A stretch of 64,000 nt of DNA from Ruminococcus sp. UNK.MGS-30 (GCA_000980705.1 LBCK01000001.1:1046565-1110564), one strand, 5' to 3'; counted from the stretch's first letter, positions 49,960-59,459 are shown. Made by a program: numbers and translations. Notes: a model not told the origin generated them from the sequence alone.

Positions 49960-49988
49960 TTGACAGAATAAATGTCATGCGTTATAAT
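49960..49988 (+). promoter_or_regulatory. Promoter of the MarR/ABC exporter operon
   Basis: Perfect TTGACA (49960-49965), 17 bp and perfect TATAAT (49983-49988). Such a strong promoter usually requires a repressor, which the first gene provides. Confidence 0.87.
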
Positions 49989-50004
49989 AGAACAAAGTTA
50001 TTTC

Positions 50005-50017
50005 ATAACATAGTTAT
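50005..50017. promoter_or_regulatory. Probable MarR operator
   Basis: ATAAC-ATA-GTTAT, a perfect 5-3-5 inverted repeat about 17 bases past the -10 hexamer. It is flanked by a second, overlapping GTTATTTCATAAC dyad at about 49997-50009, so two adjacent sites may exist. Confidence 0.6.
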
Positions 50018-50039
50018 AGATAAAGGAGGCTTTGGAGAG

Positions 50040-50501
50040 ATGGATTGTGAGGCAAACACGTTTTTTGGCGTAATGAATGCGTTTCGTGGGTTGAATGTGT
50101 TTTCTCTGCTGCCCCTGTCCCGGCAGGAGTATATGCTGATGTTCCTGGTGTTCCGTCACCGAAAGACCAACCCGGAGGGCTGTACGGTATCGACCCTGAC
50201 CCGGCTGATGCGTGTGCCGCAGCCGGCAGTGTCCCGGACGCTGCGTGGACTGGAGAACAACGGCTACATCCGCCGGGAAGTCTGCCGGGAGGATCGGCGC
50301 AACACGTATGTGACACTGACGGCTGCCGGAGAGACAGAGGTACAGCGTGCCAATCAGCTTTTGGAGGAATTTCACCGGGGTATCCAGAAACGATTCACGC
50401 AGGAAGAGTCCGATCAGCTGATGGAACTGCTGCGGCGGCTCTATATGGCGGCATCGGAAGAACTGGATGAGATGAAAGGAGAGAAACAAGCCAATGGGTA
50501 A
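50040..50501 (+). CDS. MarR-family transcriptional regulator
   Basis: Protein of 153 residues. Winged helix-turn-helix at about residues 45-105: CTVSTLTRLMRVPQPAVSRTLRGLENNGYIRREVCREDRRNTYVTLTAAG, including the DxR wing motif (EDRR) typical of MarR. The N- and C-terminal helices form the dimer. The ATG at 50040 follows AAAGGAGG at a 12-base spacing with a closer GGAGAG. It overlaps the first ABC exporter gene by 8 bases, and a palindrome lies at its transcription start, so it most likely represses the exporter operon. Confidence 0.9.
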   Translation: MDCEANTFFGVMNAFRGLNVFSLLPLSRQEYMLMFLVFRHRKTNPEGCTVSTLTRLMRVPQPAVSRTLRGLENNGYIRREVCREDRRNTYVTLTAAGETEVQRANQLLEEFHRGIQKRFTQEESDQLMELLRRLYMAASEELDEMKGEKQANG

Positions 50502-52824
50502 GCTTTTCAAGAACCTGAAACCTTACTGGAAATCTGTGCTGGTGATTTTCGTGCTGTTGGTGGTGCAGGCGTTTTGTGACCTGTCGCTGCCCCAGTATAC
50601 GTCGGATATCATTGACACAGGCATCCAGAACAGCGGCGTAGCCCACATCCTGCCGGAAAAGATCACGGCGGAGGAGTTTGATAATGCCCAGCTGTTCATG
50701 ACCGAGGAAGAACAGAACCAGTGGCAGGATGCCTATGACGGCGAGAACCGGAAAGACAGCCTGTCGGAAAAGAAACTGGACGAACTGGACAGCGACCTGC
50801 TGGTGCCGGTGCTGCTGAATTATCAGATGTCCATGATGAATGAGGACACTTTCCGCCAGATGCTGGCGCAGCAGCAGACCGACCCCAATGCGGAGGCACA
50901 GATGGAACAGATGTCTGTGGAAGAAATCGGCGCTATGATGGGCGTGGAACTGAAACCGTTCCAGCGCACCGAAGAGGACGACGACGGCAATGAGACCACG
51001 GTGACCTGTGTGGATGTACGCCCGGTGTTTGCGGCAATGCAGCAGAGCGGTCAGCTCACGGAAGAGATAGTGAACCAGATGCGCTCCCAGCTGGAGGATA
51101 TGCTGGACACTATGGGCGACTCTCTGGTGAAGTCCATGGGCGTGGCATATGCAGTGCAGTGCGACAAGGATGCCGGACTGGACGTGGATAAGATCCAGAC
51201 CAGCTATCTCTGGCGCACCGGCGGCAAGATGATGGCGATGGCATTCGCCATGATGGCTGCGGCGATCTGCGTCGGCTATTTTGCATCCCGTGTGGGTGCA
51301 GGCGTGGGACGTGATCTCCGTGGAAGAGTGTTCCAGCGTGTCATGCAGTTCTCCAGTGCGGAGATGGATCAGTTCTCCACCGCATCTCTCATCACCCGCA
51401 GTACCAACGATATCCAGCAGGTGCAGATGGTGACGGCGATTTTCCTGCGGATGCTGCTGTATGCGCCGATTCTGGGCGTGGGCGGTATTCTAAAGGTGGT
51501 ACATACCGGCGCAGGCATGGGCTGGGTCATTGTCCTGGCGGTTCTGGTAATTCTGGGGATCGTCGGCGTGCTGATGTCCATTGCAATGCCCAAGTTCAAG
51601 CTGATGCAGGTGCTGGTGGATAAGGTGAACCTGGTCTCCCGTGAGATTCTGACCGGTCTGTCGGTCATTCGTGCATTCGGACGGGAAAAGACCGAGGAAG
51701 AGCGTTTCGACCAGGCAAACCGGAATCTGACCCGAACCAACCTGTTTGTCAACCGTGTCATGACCTTTATGATGCCGGTGATGATGCTGATTATGTACAG
51801 TCTGACCATTCTGATCGTCTGGGTCGGCGCACACCGTGTGGACGGCGGCTCCATGCAGGTCGGTTCTATGACGGCGTTTATCACCTATGCTATGATGATC
51901 GTCATGTCTTTCCTCATGCTGACCATGATGTCTGTCATGCTGCCCCGTGCATCGGTAGCTGCCGGACGAATTGACGAGGTATTGCAGACAGAGACTTCCG
52001 TCAAGGAGAACGAGACACCGAAGCATCTGGACACCTGCAAGGGCGTTCTGGCATTCGACCATGTCCATTTCCGCTATCCGCACGCCGAAGAGGATGCCCT
52101 GTCCGACCTGTGCTTTACCGCAGAACCGGGCAAGACCACAGCCATCATCGGCAGCACCGGCTGCGGCAAGTCCACGCTGGTGAATCTGATCCCTCGTCTG
52201 TACGATGCCACAGAGGGCAGCATTACGCTGGACGGCGTGGAACTGCGTGATCTGCCGCTGGAAGAACTGCGGCAGCAGATCGGTTTTGTGCCGCAGAAGG
52301 GCGTGCTGTTCTCCGGAACGATTGCCAGCAACCTGCGGTTCGGCAATCCGGATGCATCGGATGCGGAGATAGAGCAGGCGGCAGAGATTGCCCAGGCGAT
52401 GGAGTTCATTGGAGAAAAACCGGATCGGTTCGACAGCGATATCTCCCAGGGCGGTACCAATGTTTCCGGCGGTCAGAAACAGCGTCTGACCATCGCCAGA
52501 GCCATTGCCAAGCACCCGAAGGTGTTCGTCTTTGACGACAGCTTTTCCGCACTGGATCTGAAAACCGATGCGGCACTGCGCAAAGCGCTGGGCGAGCAGG
52601 TGCAGGACAGCACCATGATTATCGTGGCGCAGCGTATCAGCACCATCCTCCATGCAGACCAGATCCTGGTGCTGGAAGAGGGAAAGATCGTGGGCAAGGG
52701 TACACACGAAGAACTGCTGCGCAGCTGCGAAGTGTACCAGCAGATCGCAAAGTCTCAGCTTTCCGCAGCGGAACTGGGACTGGAAGAGGACACAGAGAAA
52801 GGAGCGGTGACAGATGGCGAATGA
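50494..52824 (+). CDS. Heterodimeric ABC exporter, degenerate-site half (long extracellular insert)
   Basis: Protein of 776 residues with fused transmembrane and ATPase domains. After the first helix (about 13-33) comes an insert of roughly 200 residues, rich in Glu, Gln, Asp and Met, before the second helix (about 247-268); most exporters have only a short loop there. The ATPase has Walker A GSTGCGKST (about 553-561), an intact signature VSGGQ (about 658-662), but Walker B VFVFDDSFSALD in which the catalytic Glu is Asp. This is the usual degenerate site of heterodimeric exporters of the BmrC/TM287 type. It pairs with the next gene, which overlaps by 11 bases. Substrate unknown; drugs or peptides are likely. 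Confidence 0.92.
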   Translation: MGKLFKNLKPYWKSVLVIFVLLVVQAFCDLSLPQYTSDIIDTGIQNSGVAHILPEKITAEEFDNAQLFMTEEEQNQWQDAYDGENRKDSLSEKKLDELDSDLLVPVLLNYQMSMMNEDTFRQMLAQQQTDPNAEAQMEQMSVEEIGAMMGVELKPFQRTEEDDDGNETTVTCVDVRPVFAAMQQSGQLTEEIVNQMRSQLEDMLDTMGDSLVKSMGVAYAVQCDKDAGLDVDKIQTSYLWRTGGKMMAMAFAMMAAAICVGYFASRVGAGVGRDLRGRVFQRVMQFSSAEMDQFSTASLITRSTNDIQQVQMVTAIFLRMLLYAPILGVGGILKVVHTGAGMGWVIVLAVLVILGIVGVLMSIAMPKFKLMQVLVDKVNLVSREILTGLSVIRAFGREKTEEERFDQANRNLTRTNLFVNRVMTFMMPVMMLIMYSLTILIVWVGAHRVDGGSMQVGSMTAFITYAMMIVMSFLMLTMMSVMLPRASVAAGRIDEVLQTETSVKENETPKHLDTCKGVLAFDHVHFRYPHAEEDALSDLCFTAEPGKTTAIIGSTGCGKSTLVNLIPRLYDATEGSITLDGVELRDLPLEELRQQIGFVPQKGVLFSGTIASNLRFGNPDASDAEIEQAAEIAQAMEFIGEKPDRFDSDISQGGTNVSGGQKQRLTIARAIAKHPKVFVFDDSFSALDLKTDAALRKALGEQVQDSTMIIVAQRISTILHADQILVLEEGKIVGKGTHEELLRSCEVYQQIAKSQLSAAELGLEEDTEKGAVTDGE

Positions 52825-54643
52825 AAGACGGCGCATGGGCGGTCCGAGAGGCGGTCAGATGCCGGTGGAAAAGGCAAAGGACTTTAAGGGTTCAATCGGC
52901 AAGCTGTTTGTGTATATGAAAAAGTATCACGCTGCGGTAGTCGTCGTGATCCTGTGTGCAGTTGCCTCCACTGTGTTCAGCGTCATTGGCCCGGATATCC
53001 TGGGAAAGGCGACCACAGAGCTGGCAAACGGTCTGATGGCGAAGATCCAGGGAACCGGCGGCATTGACTTTACGAAGATCGGACAGATTTTGCTGTTCGT
53101 GCTGGGGCTGTATCTGCTCAGCACCCTGTTCAACTTTGTCCAGGGCTGGCTGATGACCGGCGTGACCCAGAAGGTCTGCTACCGGATGCGGAAAGACATC
53201 TCCGAAAAGATCGACCGGATGCCTATGGCATATTTCGAAAGCCGCACCTACGGCGAAGTGCTGTCCCGCATCACCAACGATGTGGATACGCTGGGACAGA
53301 GTCTGAACCAGAGCATTACCCAGATCATCACCTCTGTGGCAACTATGGTGGGCGTACTGGTCATGATGCTGCGCATCTCTCCGCTGATGACGCTGATCGC
53401 AGTGATTATCCTGCCCATTTCTGTGACGCTGATCTCTCTGGTGGTCAAGAAGTCTCAGAAGTACTTCAAGCAGCAGCAGGAATATCTGGGACACATCAAC
53501 GGTCAGGTCGAGGAATCCTATGCCGGTCAGACTGTGATCCAGGCATACAACAAGGAAAAGGACACCGTGCGCCAGTTCCAGGAGACAAACGATACCCTGT
53601 ATCACTCCGCATGGAAGTCCCAGTTCCTGTCCGGACTGATGCAGCCGATCATGATGTTTGTGGGCAACCTGGGCTATGCCGCTGTGGCACTGTCCGGCGG
53701 ACTGCTCGCCATTCGTGGTACCATCACCATCGGTGATATCCAGGCATTCATCCAGTACGTGAAGAACTTCACCCAGCCCATGCAGCAGATCGCACAGGTG
53801 CTGAACCAGGTGCAGTCGATGGCGGCAGCTACGGAGCGTGTGTTTGAATTCCTGGAAGAGGACGAAGAAGTCCAGACCGCAGAGCATCCGGTACAGCTGG
53901 CAGATGTCAGTGGCAGCGTGGACTTCGAACACGTTTCCTTCGGCTATAAGCCGGAGCAGTGCATCATCCACGATTTCAGCGCCAAGGTGCATCCGGGACA
54001 GAAAGTTGCCATTGTTGGTCCTACCGGTGCCGGAAAAACGACCATGGTGAAGCTGCTGATGCGGTTCTACGATGTCAACAGCGGTTCTATCAAGCTGGAC
54101 GGACACGATGTCCGGGACTTTGACCGGCATCAGCTCCGGGAATCTTTCGGCATGGTACTCCAGGACACCTGGCTGTTCCAGGGAACGATCATGGAGAATA
54201 TCCGCTACGGCAGACTGGATGCCACAGACGAAGAGGTCATCGCCGCCGCAAAGGCAGCCCACGCAGATACCTTTATCCGCCAGCTGCCGGACGGCTATCA
54301 GATGGAGCTGAACGAGGACGCCAGCAACGTGTCACAGGGACAGAAACAGCTGCTTACCATTGCACGTGCGATTCTGGCAGACAACCGGGTCATGATCCTG
54401 GACGAGGCGACTTCTTCCGTAGATACCCGAACCGAAATTCTGATCCAGAAGGCAATGGATCATCTGATGGAGGGCAGGACCAGCTTTATCATTGCGCACC
54501 GCCTTTCCACCATCCGCAATGCGGATATGATCCTGGTCATGAAGGACGGCGACATCATCGAGCAGGGTACGCACGATGAGCTGCTGGCGAAGAACGGGTT
54601 CTATGCGGATCTGTACCGCTCTCAGTTCGCTCAGACGGCATAA
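52814..54643 (+). CDS. Heterodimeric ABC exporter, catalytic-site half
   Basis: Protein of 609 residues with six membrane helices (about 30-345) and a C-terminal ATPase. Walker A GPTGAGKTT (about 401-409) and Walker B VMILDEATSSVD with catalytic Glu (about 526-537) are intact, while the signature is VSQGQ instead of LSGGQ (about 506-510). Together with the first subunit this gives one working and one weak ATP site. AAAGGAG within the end of the first gene precedes the ATG, and the start overlaps it by 11 bases. The first 35 residues (MANERRRMGGPRGGQMP...) are a basic, Gly-rich cytoplasmic leader. Confidence 0.93.
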   Translation: MANERRRMGGPRGGQMPVEKAKDFKGSIGKLFVYMKKYHAAVVVVILCAVASTVFSVIGPDILGKATTELANGLMAKIQGTGGIDFTKIGQILLFVLGLYLLSTLFNFVQGWLMTGVTQKVCYRMRKDISEKIDRMPMAYFESRTYGEVLSRITNDVDTLGQSLNQSITQIITSVATMVGVLVMMLRISPLMTLIAVIILPISVTLISLVVKKSQKYFKQQQEYLGHINGQVEESYAGQTVIQAYNKEKDTVRQFQETNDTLYHSAWKSQFLSGLMQPIMMFVGNLGYAAVALSGGLLAIRGTITIGDIQAFIQYVKNFTQPMQQIAQVLNQVQSMAAATERVFEFLEEDEEVQTAEHPVQLADVSGSVDFEHVSFGYKPEQCIIHDFSAKVHPGQKVAIVGPTGAGKTTMVKLLMRFYDVNSGSIKLDGHDVRDFDRHQLRESFGMVLQDTWLFQGTIMENIRYGRLDATDEEVIAAAKAAHADTFIRQLPDGYQMELNEDASNVSQGQKQLLTIARAILADNRVMILDEATSSVDTRTEILIQKAMDHLMEGRTSFIIAHRLSTIRNADMILVMKDGDIIEQGTHDELLAKNGFYADLYRSQFAQTA

Positions 54644-54668
54644 CCGCATTTCAAAAAAATAACAGCAT

Positions 54669-54759
54669 AACACGCAAATTGGTTTTTCTCCATTTTGCCT
54701 CCTCTTTAGAGGAGGTGTTCCGGAGGGACGGAGGAGTCAGAAAAATCAATTTGCGTGTT
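54669..54759. repeat. Intergenic 91-bp inverted-repeat element
   Basis: The 21-base terminal arms at 54669-54689 and 54739-54759 (core CACGCAAATTGGTTTTTC against GAAAAATCAATTTGCGTG) differ at one position. Inside is a CCTCCTCT-TT-AGAGGAGG stem (54699-54716), then GTGTTCCGGAGGGACGGAGGAGTC. The arm resembles that of the element at 42726-42900 (GCAAATYGRTTTTTC). No gene. It lies between the exporter operon and the YfhO promoter. Confidence 0.72.
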
Positions 54760-54775
54760 TTTGCATAAAAAGGGC

Positions 54776-54804
54776 TTGCCAAATGAAAAAGATTGTGCTA
54801 TAAT
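54776..54804 (+). promoter_or_regulatory. Promoter of the YfhO-type gene
   Basis: TTGCCA (54776-54781), 17 bp and TATAAT (54799-54804); leader of about 100 bases. Confidence 0.75.
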
Positions 54805-54913
54805 GATAATATCTGTTGTTCTGTCCGCTGGAAGGGAACGGCGGAACACACCGCAGCGCCGTTTGCATCCGATGAGACGGGCTGTATCTCACTATACTTT
54901 AAGGAGGACTTCC

Positions 54914-57900
54914 ATGGCAACCACCAACACCCAAGCCGTGCCGCTGCGTACCAAGCGTGGTATCAGTGCCGGCAGCATTTTCTCGGCAATCGGAAGATGG
55001 ATCGTCCGAAACCGGATCTATCTCATCGCCTTTGCCATTCCGGCTGCGCTGACCTATCTGGCGTATGCCATCTTCGGACTCTACCCCTTTGGCGAAGAAT
55101 CCGTGCTTTGCCTCGACCTGAACGGACAGTACGTCTACTATTTTGAAGCACTTCGTGATGCGTTCTGGGGCGACGGCAGCATTTTCTACAACTGGTCCAG
55201 AAACCTTTCCGGTGAATTTATGGGCATTATCGGCTATTATCTTGCCAGCCCGTTTACTTTGATCGTGATGCTTCTGCCGGAGAAGTTCATGCTGAGCAGC
55301 CTGCTTATCATGCAGCTTTGCAAGGTGGGCGCTGCCGGCGTGACATTCAACTATTTCCTGCAAAAGCGCCGGAACGTACAGCCCTATCCGTCCCTGCTGT
55401 TCTCCACCATGTATTCCATGATGGCATATATGGTGATCCAGCTGATCGACCCCATGTGGCTGGATGGTCTGGTATTCCTGCCGCTGATTATGCTGGGCAT
55501 CGAGTATCTGGTCGATGACGGCAGACGGCTGAACTACATCATTCCGCTGGCGCTGATGTGCGTGGCAAACTTCTACATCGGCTACATGATCTGCATTTTC
55601 GTGGCACTGTACTTCTTCTTCTACCTGCTGGCAGGTTCGGACAAGAAGCGCAAGGGCTATGACTATTTCACCGCCATCGTGCGTGTGGCATATTCCTCGA
55701 TCATTGCACTAGCTTGTGCGGCATTCATGCTGCTGCCGGTGTACAATGCACTGAAACTGGGTAAATTCGAGTTTACGGATCCGGACTATAGTTTCCGGTT
55801 CCAGTCTTTCCCGCTGAGTCAGAAACTGCTGGAAAATGCGCAGGATTCACCGCTGCTGGTACTTCTGTGCGACCTGCTGGATATGTTCCCGCAGCTGCTC
55901 CCGGCACAGTATGACTCTGTTAACGTCCAGGGTAAGCCGGAGATCTACTGCGGTCTGCTTACACTGGTGCTGCTGCCGCTGTTCTACATGAACAAGAAGA
56001 TTAACTGGAAGAAAAAGCTGGGCTATACAGCGCTGATCGTTGTGATGGTAATGTGTATGCTCATCACACCGGTGGACATGATGTGGCACGGCGGACAGGT
56101 GCCGAACTGGCTGCCGTTCCGCTATTCGTTCCTGCTGTCCTTTATCTTCCTCACCATGGCGGCAACTGCATTTGCCAACAAGGACGGCATCCAGAAGAAA
56201 CATCTGCTCGGCTCTGCCGGGGTGATGGTGGTTATCATCGCCATTGTTGCCGGTCTGAAATTTGACCAGATGGCAAAGGGTGCAGTCTGGATCTCTGCGG
56301 CACTCATGGGCATCTATCTGATCCTGCTGTACTTCATGATCGGCGGCAAGCTGACAGAGGGCAAGCGTGGCGTGAGCATTGCGCTGACGACTATGATGCT
56401 GGTTATGGTCGGCGGCGAGGCAACCTATAATGCAGTGGATTCCATGAAGGATATCGACGATGAGGTGGCATATTCCACCCGTGCATCCTATCAGAACTAT
56501 GTGCAGAACGGCAGAGCGGCTGCGGATATGCTGGAGGAAAAGGATGACGGTTTCTACCGTGCAGAAAAGACTTTCTTCCGCTGTGTCAACGACAATGCGG
56601 CGCTCGGACTGAATGGTATTTCCCACTCCAGTTCTGTCATGAACACCCGGGTCATCAACTTCATTGAGACCATGGGCTATTGTATGCACAGCTACTACAC
56701 CCGTTATGACGGCAACACAGAGATCGCTGACTCTCTGCTGGGCATCAAGTATGTACTGGATCGTGGTGAAAACTTCGACCAGAACCGCCGTCTGAACCCG
56801 GCGTATGAACCTCGCTGGGCATATGACTACAAAAACGAAAACGGCGTGGACAAGACCATCACGGCGTATGAGAATACCAATGCGCTGTCCATCGGCTATA
56901 TGGTGGATGAAGATGTACAGAAGATCGACCACCTGGGCAATGACAATCCGTTCAACAGCCAGAACATCTTCATGAGTACCATGAGCGGCAATACGGAATT
57001 CGATGAAAACGGTCAGTTTGCATCGTGGCACGAATACTACACACCGCTGAACCTGGCAGAAGATCCCATCGTCAGCGATTCCATTACCACCAGTCCTTAC
57101 GGCGAACAGACCAAGTATGATGTGACCGGCGACGGTGACCCGACGGTGGACTTCCACCTGGTGGCAGATTCCAGCGATCCGATCTATATCTACTTCAAGA
57201 CAGAGTTCCAGAAGAAGGTCAACCTGTGGATGTCCACCTGGGACGAGAGCGAGTGGAGCGCAGACGAAGAGAGCTGGAAGGCAGAAAACGAGGGTGACTT
57301 CACCTGGAAGGCTGCCGACGAATACGCAAAAAATCACAGCGGCTTTGAGTCTCTGGGTGAATACTTCGAGGGCGACAACTACATTGCCCTGCGTCTGGGT
57401 ACTTTCGAGCCAGGCACAAAGATCACGCTGCGTATGACCATTGCCAACGATGAAAAGTTCACCATCGTGAAGAACTTCCTGTTCTACACATACCATCCGG
57501 ATGTGTTCCAGGCAGATATCGACACGCTGAAGAAGAACCAGTGGCAGATCGACTCTTCCAAGAGCAACGACCGGAAACTCACCGGTACGATCACCGCAGA
57601 AGATGGTCAGATCATGATGACCTCTATCCCGTATCAGCCGGGCTGGTCCATCAAGGTTGACGGCAAGCGTGTAGACAACCTGGTAGAAGAGGTCAAGAAC
57701 GAGGACGGCAGCACCAGTCTGAACAATCAGAGCGGTGACTCCGGACAGATCGTTGTGGTAGATGCAATGATCGGTCTGCGGCTGCCTGCCGGAACGCATA
57801 CCGTGACGATGACCTATACACCGCCGGGGTGGTGGATCGGCATGGGTACGCTGGCTGGCGGTATTATCCTGATTGTGCTGTTCTGGTTCGGCGACCGCAA

Positions 57901-58135
57901 GCGCTATGCTGCAATGCTGGTTGCAGTAGAGGCAGAAAAGGAACGGGAACGTCAGCAGGCAAAGAAACGTGTCAAGCTGAAGTCCAACAACAATAAGGAT
58001 AAGGACGATTCTCCGGAAAAACTGCTGGAAAAACTGGAGGCACTCCATAAGGAGGGTATTCTGGACGACAAGGAGTTTGCAGCCAAAAAGGCGGAGATTG
58101 AAAAGAAAAAGAAAGCGAACGGCAAACAGACGTAA
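54914..58135 (+). CDS. YfhO-family integral membrane protein with C-terminal SHOCT-like tail
   Basis: Protein of 1073 residues. About a dozen membrane helices fill residues 30-550, including the YfhO pattern LNGQYVYYFEALRDAFWGDGSIFYNWSRNLSGEFMGIIGYYLASPF (about 75-120), with acidic residues expected in a GT-C-type lipid-linked sugar transferase site. A large outer domain follows (about 560-985), then a last helix (WWIGMGTLAGGIILIVLFWF, about 975-994), a Lys/Arg-rich stretch and a terminal SHOCT-like motif (EKLLEKLEALHKEGILDDKEFAAKKAEI). YfhO proteins glycosylate lipoteichoic acid or surface polymers in other Firmicutes. The ATG at 54914 has AAGGAGG upstream; the longer frame from 54755 overlaps the promoter. 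Confidence 0.88.
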   Translation: MATTNTQAVPLRTKRGISAGSIFSAIGRWIVRNRIYLIAFAIPAALTYLAYAIFGLYPFGEESVLCLDLNGQYVYYFEALRDAFWGDGSIFYNWSRNLSGEFMGIIGYYLASPFTLIVMLLPEKFMLSSLLIMQLCKVGAAGVTFNYFLQKRRNVQPYPSLLFSTMYSMMAYMVIQLIDPMWLDGLVFLPLIMLGIEYLVDDGRRLNYIIPLALMCVANFYIGYMICIFVALYFFFYLLAGSDKKRKGYDYFTAIVRVAYSSIIALACAAFMLLPVYNALKLGKFEFTDPDYSFRFQSFPLSQKLLENAQDSPLLVLLCDLLDMFPQLLPAQYDSVNVQGKPEIYCGLLTLVLLPLFYMNKKINWKKKLGYTALIVVMVMCMLITPVDMMWHGGQVPNWLPFRYSFLLSFIFLTMAATAFANKDGIQKKHLLGSAGVMVVIIAIVAGLKFDQMAKGAVWISAALMGIYLILLYFMIGGKLTEGKRGVSIALTTMMLVMVGGEATYNAVDSMKDIDDEVAYSTRASYQNYVQNGRAAADMLEEKDDGFYRAEKTFFRCVNDNAALGLNGISHSSSVMNTRVINFIETMGYCMHSYYTRYDGNTEIADSLLGIKYVLDRGENFDQNRRLNPAYEPRWAYDYKNENGVDKTITAYENTNALSIGYMVDEDVQKIDHLGNDNPFNSQNIFMSTMSGNTEFDENGQFASWHEYYTPLNLAEDPIVSDSITTSPYGEQTKYDVTGDGDPTVDFHLVADSSDPIYIYFKTEFQKKVNLWMSTWDESEWSADEESWKAENEGDFTWKAADEYAKNHSGFESLGEYFEGDNYIALRLGTFEPGTKITLRMTIANDEKFTIVKNFLFYTYHPDVFQADIDTLKKNQWQIDSSKSNDRKLTGTITAEDGQIMMTSIPYQPGWSIKVDGKRVDNLVEEVKNEDGSTSLNNQSGDSGQIVVVDAMIGLRLPAGTHTVTMTYTPPGWWIGMGTLAGGIILIVLFWFGDRKRYAAMLVAVEAEKERERQQAKKRVKLKSNNNKDKDDSPEKLLEKLEALHKEGILDDKEFAAKKAEIEKKKKANGKQT

Positions 58136-58167
58136 TTGTCAGTTTGTGTAAAGTACGCTGAAAAATG

Positions 58168-58213
58168 AAACGGCGTTGCCGCAGGGAAAATGTTCCTGCG
58201 GCAACGCCGTTTT
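58168..58213. terminator. Strong bidirectional terminator
   Basis: Stem of about 19 bp, AAACGGCGTTGCCGCAGGGA (58168-58187) / TCCTGCGGCAACGCCGTTT (about 58194-58212), then T tract; between convergent genes. Confidence 0.9.
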
Positions 58214-58238
58214 TGGTTTGGTGTGCGAAAGGAGATTT

Positions 58239-58760
58239 TTAACCGTAACTATATGACATCACATCACGATAGGATGGAAAGAACGATTCTAACGATACAA
58301 CCACGATTATCACCAAAATGAGAATCAGTAGACTCACCAGAGACTGCGCTTTTGTATATCGTTTGATTTTTTCAGATGACCTGGAATATGCAAATATCAT
58401 GCCGGCAACGCAGAGGACGAATAAAAGTACAAGAAACAGAAAACCAGCAAAATTGCCGCCGGCAGACTGCTTTCCATAGCCTTCTGTCATCCAGTTTAGC
58501 GCTCTGACAGAATAATGTGTCTGCCAAAAATATTCGAAACATAAAAAGGAAAAAGGCAGCGTCAGAACCCATTTCAACAAGAGGGTTTTCCTGTTTTCGC
58601 TTAACAGCATGGCTGCATATATCGCTGCGACAACCAGCAGATACGGAAACAGGAGCAAATCGTTTGCGGTACGGATAATTTCCGCAAGAAATATCGCTGA
58701 CACAACAACAACTGACATTGCTGCCGAACAGATTATAGTGTTTATCGTTTTGAATTTCAT
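58239..58760 (-). CDS. Small multi-pass membrane protein of unknown function
   Basis: Protein of 173 residues with five hydrophobic helices (about 8-28, 34-54, 62-80, 104-128, 140-162). There is no recognised motif. TAAGGAG lies 7 bases before the ATG at 58760. Its base composition is more AT-rich than genes to the left, as is the following gap, which may mark the approach to foreign DNA. Confidence 0.7.
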   Translation of the reverse strand: MKFKTINTIICSAAMSVVVVSAIFLAEIIRTANDLLLFPYLLVVAAIYAAMLLSENRKTLLLKWVLTLPFSFLCFEYFWQTHYSVRALNWMTEGYGKQSAGGNFAGFLFLVLLFVLCVAGMIFAYSRSSEKIKRYTKAQSLVSLLILILVIIVVVSLESFFPSYRDVMSYSYG

Positions 58761-59228
58761 CTCTTTCTCCTTAAATAGGGTGGAGCAATTTTTCGTGAAT
58801 TTTGATTTTTCCCATTGGTTTGATTCTGAAACTACGCCGTATCACATAGCAGTTGATATCCAAATCATAATGATATGTTGCACATATTCGCCCAATATAG
58901 TTAGAACGAAAGAAAAGGAGAACAAGCTGCTTGTCAGATATAAAAACAAGCTCGCTATAGCGTATGTGTTTGCTTGATGAAACACAGGAACACTTATTTC
59001 ATAATTAAACCAAAAGCCGTTGATACTATAAATTTAGTGTCAATGGCTTTTTCTATATATAAGTTTTTTTCAAAAAGCGACTCGAATTAGTCAGACTTCA
59101 CAAAACAGCCAATAGAAATCAAGCGAAGATTCGGCAAAAGTAACAGCTCGGCTTTTCAACCGTTAATAACTGCGGACAACTGTATCGTTTTTTCGTGCAG
59201 AAAGATTTTTTCTTTGCTGAAAAAACAA
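58761..59228. other. AT-rich gap without a gene
   Basis: I see no convincing coding sequence on either strand. The only clear structure is the terminator-like hairpin at 59012-59055. The composition is more AT-rich than the flanking chromosome. Confidence 0.5.
59012..59055. terminator. Terminator-like hairpin
   Basis: Imperfect 17-bp stem AAAAGCCGTTGATACTA (59012-59028) / TAGTGTCAATGGCTTTT (59035-59051) with T-rich flank; possibly the end of a transcription unit since lost. Confidence 0.65.
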
Positions 59229-59445
59229 TTATTCAATACCCAAAAGAATATTTACAGCTTTCCTGAGGTCTGGTTTGGTGCGATAAGCCATAATTACCTT
59301 TCGCTCTTGTTCGCTTAAATCTTCCGGTGATAATCTGACATCAAGCAGCTCACTGGGAGATACATTCAATGCCTTGCAGATATCCGCAAGAATATCCGCA
59401 TCGGGACGGTTGATTCCCGTCTCCCTTAATTAAAGATATTGTTGG
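59229..59445 (-). pseudogene. XRE-family regulator remnant, N-terminus missing
   Basis: On the minus strand, stop at 59229, an open stretch reads LRETGINRPDADILADICKALNVSPSELLD and on to KAVNILLGIE. This is the second half of a Cro/C1-type helix-turn-helix domain plus a short tail. Just upstream, in another frame, PTISLIK (59425-59445) continues the recognition helix, so about 2 bases are missing between the pieces. The first 25-30 residues of the domain and any start codon are absent. Fifteen bases further lies the stop codon of the serine recombinase gene. The simplest reading is that an element inserted into, or recombined away, the front of this gene. Confidence 0.6.
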
Positions 59446-59459
59446 GTAAAAAAGAAAGG

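Noticed and set aside
58609..58977. Plus-strand 122-codon frame
   Set aside because: Mostly antisense to the small membrane protein gene, no ribosome-binding site, no domain.
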